Origin: Candidatus Hydrogenedentota bacterium
GTDB lineage: Bacteria; Hydrogenedentota; Hydrogenedentia; Hydrogenedentales; JAEUWI01
Length of the DNA stretch: 64,000 nucleotides
Direction of reading: 5' to 3'
Assembly (NCBI GenBank): GCA_019637335.1
Contig: JAHBVV010000002.1
Location: 62,001 to 126,000, forward strand
The notes below the pieces were generated by a model. It searched no databases and was not told the DNA's origin. It saw only the letters and a list, made by a program, of their open reading frames with translations. This document shows positions 8,820 through 17,868 of this stretch, in pieces (within the stretch, counting starts at the first letter, position 1; each line of letters opens with the position of its first letter). The position numbers and the translations under genes are program-made.

Positions 8820-9848
8820 TCAGACGCCAATGCCTGAAATCTTGGTGACCTTCGCCAATGCATAGCCATCAATGAGTGCAATCGGGGACTTGCCATTTGC
8901 GCCTGCCTCAAGAATCGCAGCTTTCGAGAAATGACTCGTCGTAACCACAGCGCCCCGAGCATGTTGTTCCAGGCTGCCCCGCAGTTCAGCGACTTCCTTT
9001 CTACCGACCGTATGAAGCCATCGTTTGGCTTGCACCTGGACACGTAAACCACTCAGGGCCCAGACTTTGGGGCTTACGTTTGCGTTGATATCAACTCCTC
9101 CGTCCTGGGTGAATCGCGTAACACATACGTTCTCGTAGCCAGTGGCGACCATCAAGTCCTTCACGAAGTTTTCGAATGCCTCCGGAGCCTTGGAAAGTAG
9201 CTTCCGCCGGATCGACTCTAGTTCAATTGGGTCGAATTCCCCAGCGTTAGATTCTGGATTTCGAGAAGTTTCTTCGATCGACGCTTCGTCCTCGCCGTCT
9301 CGGTTTTCCAACCGAGATGTCGCGAGTGCGAGCCGTGAGCAATCAAAGTCGTGCTGTACCGCAACGATTTCAGGCTCATTGTGAATCCTGAATTCGAACA
9401 ACCAGACCTTTCTAATGTTTCCGCGAGCATCTACCTGCGTATCGGGAAAGTGTCGTATGTACTCGAGCAATCCCAGGAACTTCCAGCGCCTTGGCCCCAG
9501 TTTGGGGTCGCGCCGGCTTCCAACAATCATGAATCCGTATATGGGGAAACCATCTGCGACCTGCTGTGGAAATCGCTTGTTTGCCCCCGCCAGCGATTGT
9601 TCGCCCTCCAGCCCTGACCCGGTATATACAAGACAATCGCCCTCAAGCCGGTCATGGTAGGGATTCTCCTTCGCCTGGCGTGCAGACGGCGCTGAGGTCA
9701 TTACCACCACTCGCTTAACAAAGCCATTTGAGTTGACTGCTACCCGAACGCCTCCGGCATTTCCGACGGAGAGGGCTTCCTGAATCTCGATGCTGGAATA
9801 TAATTGGCCAACTCGAAAAGCTTTGGGATGCTCGTCCATGATGTTCAT
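8820..9848 (-). CDS. Modification-dependent restriction endonuclease, SRA-like + Mrr
   Basis: 342 residues in two parts. Residues 10-160 resemble the SRA/YDG-type modified-base reader of McrA-like enzymes (YTGSGLEGEQSLAGANKR, then FLGLLEY and a closing WLFEFRI). Residues 205-340 are an Mrr-type PD-(D/E)XK nuclease: PEAFENFVKDLM, catalytic D249-D253 in DGGVDI and Q273-K275 in VQAKRW, then LRGSLEQ and LIDGYAL. Together they suggest a type IV enzyme cutting modified DNA. No methyltransferase is adjacent. Base composition is visibly less GC-rich than its neighbours, consistent with horizontal transfer. ATG 9848 or 9839 could be the start. Confidence 0.78.
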   Translation of the reverse strand: MNIMDEHPKAFRVGQLYSSIEIQEALSVGNAGGVRVAVNSNGFVKRVVVMTSAPSARQAKENPYHDRLEGDCLVYTGSGLEGEQSLAGANKRFPQQVADGFPIYGFMIVGSRRDPKLGPRRWKFLGLLEYIRHFPDTQVDARGNIRKVWLFEFRIHNEPEIVAVQHDFDCSRLALATSRLENRDGEDEASIEETSRNPESNAGEFDPIELESIRRKLLSKAPEAFENFVKDLMVATGYENVCVTRFTQDGGVDINANVSPKVWALSGLRVQVQAKRWLHTVGRKEVAELRGSLEQHARGAVVTTSHFSKAAILEAGANGKSPIALIDGYALAKVTKISGIGV

Positions 9849-9949
9849 TGAGTATTATCGCAGCATCTTATGTCAAGATTAGGCGGCAGGATCTGAAGAT
9901 AAACGTGAATCACCGCGTGACCTCGCGAAAGTACAAAATCTTCTTTCTC

Positions 9950-11311
9950 CTACGACGCCGCGATGCAGTAGAGGAATTGCTGGCCGCGGAGGTAGAGTTC
10001 GTTGGCGATGGCGACGGGGGTGGCGTCGAAGCCGTCGTTGAGGGTGTTGACGGCCACGACATTGAATTCGCCGGTGTTCTTGAGGACGGCGGTTTTGCCT
10101 TCGCGGTCGGCGATGTAGATGTGCCCGCCGGCGCCGACGGGGGAGGCGTAGACGTTGGCGAGGCCTTCGAGGGTTTCCCGGTCGAAGAGGACATTGCCGG
10201 TGACGGCGTCGGCGCAGCTGAGGACGGGCTTGAGGGTGTCGACGAAGTAGAGGCGGTTGTCGTAGAGGAGGGGCGAGGCGACGTAGGGCGTGCCCTGGCC
10301 GATGGTCCAGGCGACGGCGTCGGTTCCGGTGAGGTCGCCGGTGTGGCCGAGTTTGATGGCGGCGAGGGCGTGGCCGCGGAAGCCGCTGGCGCAGTAGGCC
10401 ATGCCATTGGCGAAGACGGGGGTGGGGATGACGTTCTGGGTCATGCCGCCGCATTCCCAGATGAGGGCGCCGCCGGCGAGGTCGTAGCTTCGGATGCGGT
10501 TGGTTCCGTTGACGACGATCTGGATGGCGCCGTTGACTTCAATGGCGGCGGGCGAGGTCCAGGTGGTTTGTTCGTCGCGCCGCGTTTCCCAGCGCATTTC
10601 TCCGGTGCTCTTGTCATACGCGGCGATGCGTGAGTCGCCTTCGTGGTCCTGCAGGATGATAATGGAGTCGTTCACGAGCAGGGGCGAGCTGCCTTCGCCG
10701 AAGCTGCGCTTCATTCGCATTTTCTCCAGGGGAACGCTCCACTGGTGGTTGCCGTTGACGCCGTAGCAGTGCAGGCCGCGCGAACCGAAGCTGGCCCAGA
10801 CGAACTGGCCGTCGGTGACGGCGGAGTAGGGCGCGAAGCTGCCGGTGGGGTGGTGTCCCTCCTGGGGAACTTCGCGCGCGGCTTCCTGGCGCCAGGCGAT
10901 GGAACCGTCGGCGCGGTTGAGGCAGACGACTTCAAAGGCCCACGCGCCGCCGCCTACATCGGAGGCCGTGAGGAGGAAGATCTTATCGCCCCAGATGATG
11001 GGAGTGGACTGGCCGGTCCCGGGGAGCGGGACCTTCCATTTGATGTTTTCGGTTTCGCTCCAGGTGGTGGGCGGCGAAGCGGCGGGATTGGAGCCGTTGC
11101 CTTCGGGGCCGCGCCAGTTGGGCCAGTGGGCGCCGTCCACCGTTCCAACGGCCGCCGTTTGGATTTCTCCGGGTGCGCCGGCCGATGCGGGAGCGACGGC
11201 GGGGGCCGTTTCCGCCGCCGCGGCGGGTTGCGCGCTGGAGGTGGTGGTTTCCTGGCCGCCGCAACTGGCCATAATGAGGAATGCGGGAAAGAGCAGGAGC
11301 CTGGAACGCAT
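9950..11311 (-). CDS. PQQ-like beta-propeller lipoprotein
   Basis: 453 residues from ATG 11311; the longer upstream frame is unlikely because this ATG opens a signal peptide (MRSRLLLFPAFLIMASCGG) with a lipobox-like site at the Cys. An Ala/Pro-rich linker follows, then repeated propeller blades with WRGPEGNGSN, W-x-E-T-x, LNRADGSIAWR and STGEMRWETR motifs of the PQQ-like repeat family. In Planctomycetes-type genomes such proteins are outer-surface or periplasmic. No PQQ ligand set can be confirmed, so the role may be structural or sugar-related. Confidence 0.78.
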   Translation of the reverse strand: MRSRLLLFPAFLIMASCGGQETTTSSAQPAAAAETAPAVAPASAGAPGEIQTAAVGTVDGAHWPNWRGPEGNGSNPAASPPTTWSETENIKWKVPLPGTGQSTPIIWGDKIFLLTASDVGGGAWAFEVVCLNRADGSIAWRQEAAREVPQEGHHPTGSFAPYSAVTDGQFVWASFGSRGLHCYGVNGNHQWSVPLEKMRMKRSFGEGSSPLLVNDSIIILQDHEGDSRIAAYDKSTGEMRWETRRDEQTTWTSPAAIEVNGAIQIVVNGTNRIRSYDLAGGALIWECGGMTQNVIPTPVFANGMAYCASGFRGHALAAIKLGHTGDLTGTDAVAWTIGQGTPYVASPLLYDNRLYFVDTLKPVLSCADAVTGNVLFDRETLEGLANVYASPVGAGGHIYIADREGKTAVLKNTGEFNVVAVNTLNDGFDATPVAIANELYLRGQQFLYCIAAS

Positions 11312-11487
11312 GTGAGCAATCTCCTCGGTAGTGGCATAGGGATAAATCGAAGCACGCCTTTGAGCATGGAAGCACAACCGCACCGCGGGGCGCAAGTTCG
11401 CGCGGCGGCGGCGCGGCCGCATTCTGGCTTCCCGCATCGCGGCTGTGCGATCATGTGAGCCCCCAAGAAACCTGTCCTGGACCCGCC

Positions 11488-12510
11488 ATGATTATTGATG
11501 ATCTTCATTACGACCTGCCGGAGCGCCTGATTGCGCAGGAACCTTGTCCGGAGCGCGACCAGTCGCGCATGCTGGTGATCGATCGGGCCACTGGAAGCAT
11601 CCGCGAGGACGTCTTTTCCAACGTACCGGCGTACCTCGATCCGGGGGATTGCCTGGTCTTGAACGATACGCGGGTGATTCGCGCGCGGCTGCACGGCCAG
11701 AAGCCCACGGGGGGGCGGGTGGAGATCTTCTTGCTGCACGAGGAGGGGCCGGGCACATGGACGGCGCTGGTCCGGCCTTCGGCGAAGGTCCGCCCGGGGA
11801 CGCCGGTGTCACTGGCCGGGGGTATTGTGGCGACGGCGGGCGCGGTGTTGCCGGAGGGGCGGCGTCGGGTGCATTTCGATCGCCCGGATGTATTGCGGAC
11901 GCTGGAGGAGATCGGTGAATTGCCGCTTCCACCGTATATCCACCGTGAGGGGCACACGGACAGCGATCTGCGGCGGTACCAGACGGTGTATGCGGAGCGC
12001 CCGGGGGCGGTTGCGGCTCCCACGGCGGGGCTGCACTTCACGCCGGAGGTGTTTGCGGGGCTGGCGGCGCGGGGCGTCGAGAAGACGGCGATCACGCTGC
12101 ACGTGGGGTATGGGACGTTCAAACCGATTACGGCGGAGCGTCTGGAGCACCACTACGTGGATCCGGAGGAGTTCCACATGGGCGAGGCGGCGGCGGCGAA
12201 GCTCAACGCGACGCGGGCGGCGGGCCGCCGGGTGGCGGCGGTGGGCACGACGGTGACGCGGACGCTGGAGACGCAGTTCCGGGAGGGAAGGTATCACGCG
12301 GGGGAAGGGGTGACGGACAAGTACATTTATCCGCCGTATGAATTCCAGGGGGTGGATGTGCTCCAGACGAACTTCCACCTTCCGAAGTCGAGCCTGCTGG
12401 CGCTGGTATTCGCGTTTGCGGGGCGGGAGTTGACCCTGGAGGCGTACCGGTATGCGATTGCGCGGGAGTTTCGGTTTTATTCGTATGGGGACGTAATGCT
12501 GATCCGGTAG
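11488..12510 (+). CDS. queA: tRNA preQ1(34) ribosyltransferase-isomerase QueA
   Basis: 340 residues from ATG 11488 (MIIDDLHYDLPERLIAQEP), the conserved N-terminus; a GTG at 11455 would only add a non-conserved tail. Family landmarks are LVLNDTRVIRARL, AAPTAGLHFTPEV, HVGYGTFKPI and DVLQTNFHLPKSSLLALV. The enzyme transfers and isomerises the ribose of SAM onto preQ1 at tRNA position 34, making epoxyqueuosine. It stands alone, divergent from the propeller gene, with no other queuosine gene in the window. Confidence 0.95.
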   Translation: MIIDDLHYDLPERLIAQEPCPERDQSRMLVIDRATGSIREDVFSNVPAYLDPGDCLVLNDTRVIRARLHGQKPTGGRVEIFLLHEEGPGTWTALVRPSAKVRPGTPVSLAGGIVATAGAVLPEGRRRVHFDRPDVLRTLEEIGELPLPPYIHREGHTDSDLRRYQTVYAERPGAVAAPTAGLHFTPEVFAGLAARGVEKTAITLHVGYGTFKPITAERLEHHYVDPEEFHMGEAAAAKLNATRAAGRRVAAVGTTVTRTLETQFREGRYHAGEGVTDKYIYPPYEFQGVDVLQTNFHLPKSSLLALVFAFAGRELTLEAYRYAIAREFRFYSYGDVMLIR

Positions 12511-12914
12511 GGGGCGGATGATTTGTGGGCGCGTGGGGATATGAACCGGGCGCAGTGCTTGGCGGGCTTTCCTTTGGGTTTGCGGTTCCCTTTGACCAGG
12601 GTGCAATTCTGATATTACCGATGAATTACGAGCGCTATAAAGCGGGCCTTCAGCCTCATCGCTTATTGGATCCCTTTGCCGGGGCCGATAGCCCAGGCTG
12701 CTTTGAAACAGGCCTTCGGCCTTGAAGATCGCTTCTTCAGCGCCGAAGGCGCCCGATCATATCATCCTGGGCCACAGGCCCCGGAAGAATGACGACGATT
12801 TCGGCCAAGGCTGAAAGCCCGTATCATCGTGGGTTTTCGGCGAAGTGCAAGGATCGAGACTGTTCTTACTTCCCCACTGTCTGGGCGCGGTAATATCAGA
12901 ACCGCACCCTTTGT
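12511..12914. repeat. Gene-free 400 bp with a cluster of short hairpins
   Basis: No convincing gene. Three short hairpins with three-base loops are clustered: AGGCC-TTC-GGCCT (12710-12722), GCGCC-GAA-GGCGC (12740-12752) and GGGCC-ACA-GGCCC (12769-12781). The style is that of dispersed palindromic repeats. A 66-codon frame at 12525-12725 runs through this region and is not supported. The segment separates queA from the convergent Gfo/Idh gene. Confidence 0.5.
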
Positions 12915-14189
12915 CTATGACGGCGTCACGATCTCTTTTTCCTTGTCCCAGGCCATCATTTTCTTCTGGAACCAGGAGAGGTTGGCCATGCGGACGGCGG
13001 TGACGCCGTAGAGGCCGAGTTCGGGGGGGCAGTTGAGATCGGCGCCTTCGCGGATGGCCTTGTGGTGGTTGCGGTGGTGGGGATCGACATCCTCGCCGCC
13101 GGTCTTTTTGTGGGTGGCAATAATGGCGTCATTGTCGGCCTTGACGTCGCTCTTGATCTCCCATCCCTTGCTGTTGAAGGTGAGGGTGGCGTCGGTCCCG
13201 CGGATGCAGTGGCTGTTTCCGTCGTCGTTGGCCATGGTGCCGAGGACGTGGACGGTCATGCCGTTGGTGACGCCTTCCCGCGCGGGGTATTCGGCGAGCA
13301 TCTCGAAGCTGTCCGGAAGGTCGCGTCCGTCGTCCCAGGTGTAAATGCCGCCCATGCCGGCGACGCGATCGGGGTATTCGAGCCCGCAGGCCTTGATGAG
13401 GCGGGTGAGGCGGTGGATGAAGAGGTCGGTGGCGACGCCGCCGGAGTATTCGGAGTAGCAGCGCCATTCGTAGTAGCGGCGCGGGTCCCAGTCCACTTCG
13501 GGCGCGGGCTTCTGCCAGGCGATCCAGTCGAGGTCATCGGGCTTGGCGGCGTCTGGGTTGCCGCCGCGGCGCCAGGGGCCGTCGCCTTCGTAGTTGCGGA
13601 CGTAGTCGATCTGGGCGTGGACGAGCTTGCCGAGCTTGCCCGCCTGGATGGCCTCCCAGGCGGAGGCGTAGCTGTCGTCCGCCATACCCTGGACGCCGAC
13701 CTGGAGCTTGAGGCCGGTCTCTTTCGCCTTTGCGAGTACGGCCTGGCCTTCCTTGATGTCGTGGGTCATGGGCTTTTCGACGTAGACGTGTTTCCCGGCG
13801 TCGAGGGCGTCGAGGGTGATGTAGGCGTGGGAGTGCTCGGGGGTGGCGATGAGGACGTAGTCGATGTCGTCGCGGCCGAGGATTTCGCGATAGTCCTTGT
13901 GGAGGTCGGCGGAACCGCCGGCTTCCTTGATTTTGCCCTGGAAATTTTCGGCGCGGCGGGTGTAGACGTCGCAGACGGCGGCGAGATCGAGGTTTTCGTC
14001 TTCGCGGATTTTGAGGAGTTTTTCGAGGTGGTGGGTGGCGATGGTCCCGCAGCCGATGAAGGCCATGCGGAGTCGATTGTTGGCGCCGGGGGTCTGTGCG
14101 TACCCTTTCGCGGTCATGGCGAGGGCGCTGGCGGCGGTGGTGGTGGTGCGGATGAAGTCACGGCGGGTTACCGTGTGGCGTGTCGACAT
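12915..14189 (-). CDS. Tat-exported Gfo/Idh/MocA family oxidoreductase
   Basis: 424 residues. The N-terminus has a twin-arginine signal (VTRRDFIRTTTTAASALAM), so the folded, cofactor-loaded enzyme is probably exported. The Rossmann fold starts at RMAFIGCGTIATHH (GxGxxxxH). The family EKP motif is in HVYVEKPMTH, and ATPEHSHAYITLDAL marks the substrate side. The C-terminal half (DWDPRRYYEWRCYSEYSGG) is the Gfo/Idh sheet domain. These enzymes oxidise or epimerise sugars or inositols with NAD(P); the substrate here is unknown. Confidence 0.88.
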   Translation of the reverse strand: MSTRHTVTRRDFIRTTTTAASALAMTAKGYAQTPGANNRLRMAFIGCGTIATHHLEKLLKIREDENLDLAAVCDVYTRRAENFQGKIKEAGGSADLHKDYREILGRDDIDYVLIATPEHSHAYITLDALDAGKHVYVEKPMTHDIKEGQAVLAKAKETGLKLQVGVQGMADDSYASAWEAIQAGKLGKLVHAQIDYVRNYEGDGPWRRGGNPDAAKPDDLDWIAWQKPAPEVDWDPRRYYEWRCYSEYSGGVATDLFIHRLTRLIKACGLEYPDRVAGMGGIYTWDDGRDLPDSFEMLAEYPAREGVTNGMTVHVLGTMANDDGNSHCIRGTDATLTFNSKGWEIKSDVKADNDAIIATHKKTGGEDVDPHHRNHHKAIREGADLNCPPELGLYGVTAVRMANLSWFQKKMMAWDKEKEIVTPS

Positions 14190-14357
14190 GAATGGGGTCC
14201 TTTATTCTTCGTATGCGGGGGATGGCGCCCCCGGGTTTTGAGGGCAGGATAGGGGAATTTGTTGCGGGTTACAAGTTTCGGGTTGGGGGTGGTGACGTTG
14301 GAATCTGGGGTTGAGACACAGACCGCATGAGTTCCTGGTAATCTTTGCTTACGTTGC

Positions 14358-14425
14358 CGCGGACAGGAATGTCCGCGATCCTTTGCGGCTTCGCCGCCGT
14401 GGACAGCCGGGACGGCTATCCTACA
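14358..14425 (+). repeat. Palindromic dispersed repeat plus 25-bp dispersed repeat
   Basis: CGCGGACA-GGAA-TGTCCGCG (14358-14377) is a perfect eight-base-pair stem-loop flanked by GTTGC and ATCC. It is followed by the 25-bp repeat at 14401-14425 that also occurs at 1007, 19412 and 19751. A weaker version of the palindrome follows at about 14431-14450, just overlapping the 3' end of the hydrolase gene. The palindrome core recurs at 46886-46905 with changed but still paired stem bases. Confidence 0.75.
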
Positions 14426-15345
14426 TTTTTCGCGGACGGGAATGTCTGCGTCCCGGATGCGCCTTCGGGGCGGTAGTGACGGGTGATTTCGGCGGCCATG
14501 GTGGACTCAAAAGCGCCTGTCTTCTTGAGAAATACGGGGGTGTTGTGGCGTCCGGTGGGGAGCGGGTGCAGGGAAACCTCGGGGATATCCTTCAGGTACT
14601 GGGCCTGCTCGACATCGGGCCAGGCGGTCTCGCCGTAGAAGGCGGAAATGTGCGGGCGGTCGGGCCGCGCGCGATAGGCGCCGGCGAAATCGGGAATGGC
14701 GTTGAGTTGCGCACGGCGGAGGATGTGGCGGACGCCCCAGATGGCGGCGGAGGTGACGAGGAGCATTTCCCAGTAGGCTGCGGGCTCGGTGAAGAACTTT
14801 TTGAAGTCGAAGATGGAGGTCATGAGACGGCGGGGGCGGGTATAGACGTCGAGCTCGAAGGGGGCGCCAAAGCTGATGATGTGGTGAAAGTTGCAGCGGG
14901 TTCCGAATATGATGGCGGCGGTTCCGCCGATGGAGGAGCCGAGGGCGATGTTGTGGGCGGCGCCGAGGCGACCGAGTACGCGGTTGATGGCGTCTTCGTA
15001 GAAGGCGTGGCCGCCGGGCGATCCGTCGGGCGCGACGAAGAAGGCGGCGCGCTGGCAATCGCGGAGAAAGACGAGGTTGGCGTCGAAGTCGATGCGGCGG
15101 AGTACGCCCTGGAACTCGAATCGGGCGAGACCGGCGTAGAGCACGTCGAGCCCGGAGAAGACGACGATGGTCACGGGGGCCCCGCGGTCCTCGACGAGCA
15201 TGTAGTTGGCTTCTTCGAGGGCATTTGCGGCGTCGTCCTCGACCTGAAACTGGCCTTCGGCGTCCATGCGCTGGGCGAGGTCGGGCATGAAGACGCGGAG
15301 AAAGACGCGGAGGGCGTTGAGGGCTATCTGGAGTATTTTTTTCAT
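14416..15345 (-). CDS. Alpha/beta-hydrolase-fold protein of unknown substrate
   Basis: 309 residues. A nucleophile-elbow-like GSSIGG (Ser 138) lies in NIALGSSIGGTAAIIFG, after a VVFSGLD strand. A possible catalytic His is in LPTGRHNTPVF near the C-terminus, so the topology fits an alpha/beta hydrolase. The first 20 residues are amphipathic to hydrophobic and may associate with the membrane. The last 15 or so residues are encoded inside a dispersed repeat, suggesting the natural C-terminus was altered. It is third in a minus-strand run after nadE, 34 bp away. Confidence 0.6.
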   Translation of the reverse strand: MKKILQIALNALRVFLRVFMPDLAQRMDAEGQFQVEDDAANALEEANYMLVEDRGAPVTIVVFSGLDVLYAGLARFEFQGVLRRIDFDANLVFLRDCQRAAFFVAPDGSPGGHAFYEDAINRVLGRLGAAHNIALGSSIGGTAAIIFGTRCNFHHIISFGAPFELDVYTRPRRLMTSIFDFKKFFTEPAAYWEMLLVTSAAIWGVRHILRRAQLNAIPDFAGAYRARPDRPHISAFYGETAWPDVEQAQYLKDIPEVSLHPLPTGRHNTPVFLKKTGAFESTMAAEITRHYRPEGASGTQTFPSAKNVG

Positions 15346-15379
15346 GTTGGATCGGGGGGTCTTCCGGCCGCGCGGCCGA

Positions 15380-17305
15380 TCAGCGCAGGCGCGCGGCGGC
15401 CAGGTCGTCGAGTTCGTATTGTATGCTCTGGGTTACGGGGAAACGGAAGCCTGTTTTCGGGTCAAGATCGAGGTCCATCACCTTGAGTGCGACGGGGTGC
15501 TGGTCGCGTTTCCACTGGTTTGCGGCGAAGCGGCGGGCGAAGTCGCTGGTCCAGGCGCGCATTTGCTCGGGGTCGCGATCCGGGTGGCGCTTGCAGGCGA
15601 CGCGCCAGCAGTCGGCCAGGGACATGCGGCGGCGGGCGTAGAGGTAAAGGAGGTCGTCCAGGACGGCGTAGGGCATGAGGTCCTCTTCGTCGGTCTGGTT
15701 GGCGGCGAGTTCGGCGCTGGGCGGAATGGCGAGGATGTCCTTGAGTGAACGGATGCCATCGCGATCGGCGATATAGGCGAGGAGCTCGGAGACGAGGGTT
15801 TTGGGCACGTTTGCGATCGGCGAGTAGCCGCCCTGGTTGTCACCGCCGGTGGTGCTGTATCCGACGGCCATCTCGCTGAGGTTGGAGGTGACGAGGACGA
15901 GCCCGGCCGCGCTGTTGGCCCAGTTGAGCATCATGGCTCCGCGGACCCGAGCCTGGAGGTTCTGTTTGGCCAGGGGGTGAATCGCGGAAGACGCGCCGAG
16001 GATCTCCTCCTGTTTTTCGAGGGCGATTTTCGATTCCGCGTCGATACTGGCGAGCTTGAAGGGGACGCCGAGTTCCTCGGCGAGGGCGCGCGCGGCCTTT
16101 TCCGTGGCCTGGGAGCTGTATTTCGCGTTGGGCAGGTAGATGGCGCTCACGCGCCGGGCGAAGTCCGAAGTGGCGTCGCCTTCCTTGAGCCATTTCGCGG
16201 CCTGGACGGCGATGAGTAGGCAGAGCGCGCTGTCGCGCCCGCCGGAAAGGGCGATTAGCATGCGCTCGAAGGCGCCCACCTTTTCGAAGTAGTCGCGAAG
16301 GCCGAGGGAGAGCGCATCGAAGAGCTGGTCGAGGGCGGGGTTGCGGGAACGCTCGCGCGGGGCGGGATCGGCGACGTAAAAGCTTCTCGGCAGGGCGTCC
16401 GCAAAATCTGCGACGGGGGCCTGGGAGAAGGGCAGGCCGGAGACCTGCACAATTTCGACGGCGCCGGTTTGTTTTCCGGCGGCGCCTTCGCGCCAGGTGG
16501 TGTTTTCGCCGCGGAGGCGCGCGAGGTTTTCGAGGTCGACGACGCCGGTGGTGAGGGTCCAGGATTGCTCCGAGAGGATGGGGCCGGCGGCGACGACGCC
16601 TTCGGGATCGGCGATGATCCCGCCGCCGTCGAAGACAAGCCGGCTGTTGTCGCAGCCGAGTAGATTGGCGTAGGCGTAGACGGATTTGAGGCTGCCGGCG
16701 CTCTGGGTGATGAGGCGCTTGCGCTCTTCGTTCTTGCCCGGCAGAAAGGGCGAGGCGCTGGGGTTGCAGATGATTTCGGCGCCGGCGCGGACGCGTTCGT
16801 GTGCGGGCGAAGACGGGGACCAGAGGTCCTCGCAGATTTCGGCGGAGACCATGCCGAAGGGGAGGTCGAATACGAGGTCGCCGGCGGGCACGCCGTTAAT
16901 CCGGGTGACGCCTCCCTCCCACTTCGTGTAGTTGCGGCTTTCGTAGAAGATGCTGTACATGGGCAGGTGCTTCTTGAGCACGAGGCCCTGTACGCGCCCG
17001 GCGGCGATGAGCGCGGCGGCGTTGTAGGTCAGCGCGCCGATGCGGACGGGGAGGCCGGCGAATACGGCAATGTCCTTGCAGGATTCGGCGAGTTCGACGA
17101 GGTTCGCCCAGCTGTGTCGCGCGATGTCGGGCCAGCTGATTCGGTCTTCCAGGCTGTAGCCCGAGATGCCGAGCTCGGGGGTGACCAGGAGATGGACGCC
17201 CTGTTCGCGGGCGGCCTCAATGGCGGCGCGCAGCCGCCCGGTGTTCCAGGCGAAATCCCCCACTTTCACGGAGATGGCGGCGGCTCCGATCCGGACTAGT
17301 CGCAT
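15380..17305 (-). CDS. nadE: Glutamine-dependent NAD+ synthetase
   Basis: 641 residues from ATG 17305, which has a GAAGGAAG ribosome site upstream; the longer frame is rejected. The N-terminal nitrilase-type glutaminase carries Glu in TPELGISGYSLEDR, Lys in LKKHLPMY and Cys in AEICEDLWSP. The C-terminal synthetase carries the ATP-pyrophosphatase P-loop SGGRDSA and the later SNLSEMAVGYSTTGGD. Ammonia is channelled from glutamine to convert deamido-NAD to NAD+. It lies 26 bp after a small membrane protein gene on the same strand. Confidence 0.94.
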   Translation of the reverse strand: MRLVRIGAAAISVKVGDFAWNTGRLRAAIEAAREQGVHLLVTPELGISGYSLEDRISWPDIARHSWANLVELAESCKDIAVFAGLPVRIGALTYNAAALIAAGRVQGLVLKKHLPMYSIFYESRNYTKWEGGVTRINGVPAGDLVFDLPFGMVSAEICEDLWSPSSPAHERVRAGAEIICNPSASPFLPGKNEERKRLITQSAGSLKSVYAYANLLGCDNSRLVFDGGGIIADPEGVVAAGPILSEQSWTLTTGVVDLENLARLRGENTTWREGAAGKQTGAVEIVQVSGLPFSQAPVADFADALPRSFYVADPAPRERSRNPALDQLFDALSLGLRDYFEKVGAFERMLIALSGGRDSALCLLIAVQAAKWLKEGDATSDFARRVSAIYLPNAKYSSQATEKAARALAEELGVPFKLASIDAESKIALEKQEEILGASSAIHPLAKQNLQARVRGAMMLNWANSAAGLVLVTSNLSEMAVGYSTTGGDNQGGYSPIANVPKTLVSELLAYIADRDGIRSLKDILAIPPSAELAANQTDEEDLMPYAVLDDLLYLYARRRMSLADCWRVACKRHPDRDPEQMRAWTSDFARRFAANQWKRDQHPVALKVMDLDLDPKTGFRFPVTQSIQYELDDLAAARLR

Positions 17306-17331
17306 GTGCTGGCTTCCTTCTGGGTTGGGGG

Positions 17332-17868
17332 TCAGGCGTCGGGGCCCGGGTTCATGCACTGGTCAATGGCCTGCTTGAGGGCGTCGGGATGCCGGGTTCC
17401 GATGAGCAGGTGGCGCCCGTTTTCGTAGTCAATGCGGACGCCGAGATCGCCGGAGACGTTGTAGGCTTTGCCGTTTCGGGTCCAGCGTATCCCCCAGCCG
17501 CCGTATTCCATGGCGGGGCGGTATTGGACGGCGTTGACGGCGGTGACGCCGCCGAGGTCGATCTGGCGGGTGCGCCGGTGGATGGGGCGGAACCGGATGA
17601 AGAGGCCTTGCCGGGCGACTTCGGTCTGTAGTTTGAGCGAGGCGATGAAGGCGAGGAAGCCGAGGTTGAGGAGGATGATAGCGCCGCCGAGGGCGATCAT
17701 CTGGGTGTTGGACATGGCGTCCTCGCCGAAGGGGTTGCCCTGGATGACCTGGCGGTTGATCATCCAGGCGATGGTTCCGATGCAAAACGAGGAGACGACG
17801 AGCAGGATGATCCAGAGCAGGGGCTGGCGGAATTGCTGGTCTTCTCGAAACAGAATATCGGAATGCAT
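17332..17868 (-). CDS. Small two-TM membrane protein (DUF6141-like)
   Basis: 178 residues from ATG 17868. The N-terminus MHSDILFREDQQFRQPLLW leads into two membrane helices (about residues 17-37 and 56-77). A cytoplasmic PH-like beta domain follows with IRWTRNGKAYNVSGDLGVRI and LLIGTRHPDALKQAI, typical of proteins related to DUF6141. Function is unknown. The longer upstream frame runs into repeat DNA and is rejected. It is probably the first gene of the run with nadE and the hydrolase. Confidence 0.7.
   Translation of the reverse strand: MHSDILFREDQQFRQPLLWIILLVVSSFCIGTIAWMINRQVIQGNPFGEDAMSNTQMIALGGAIILLNLGFLAFIASLKLQTEVARQGLFIRFRPIHRRTRQIDLGGVTAVNAVQYRPAMEYGGWGIRWTRNGKAYNVSGDLGVRIDYENGRHLLIGTRHPDALKQAIDQCMNPGPDA

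Noticed and set aside
12525-12725. 66-codon gene after queA
   Set aside because: It reads through the hairpin cluster, has no ribosome site and no recognisable composition or motif.
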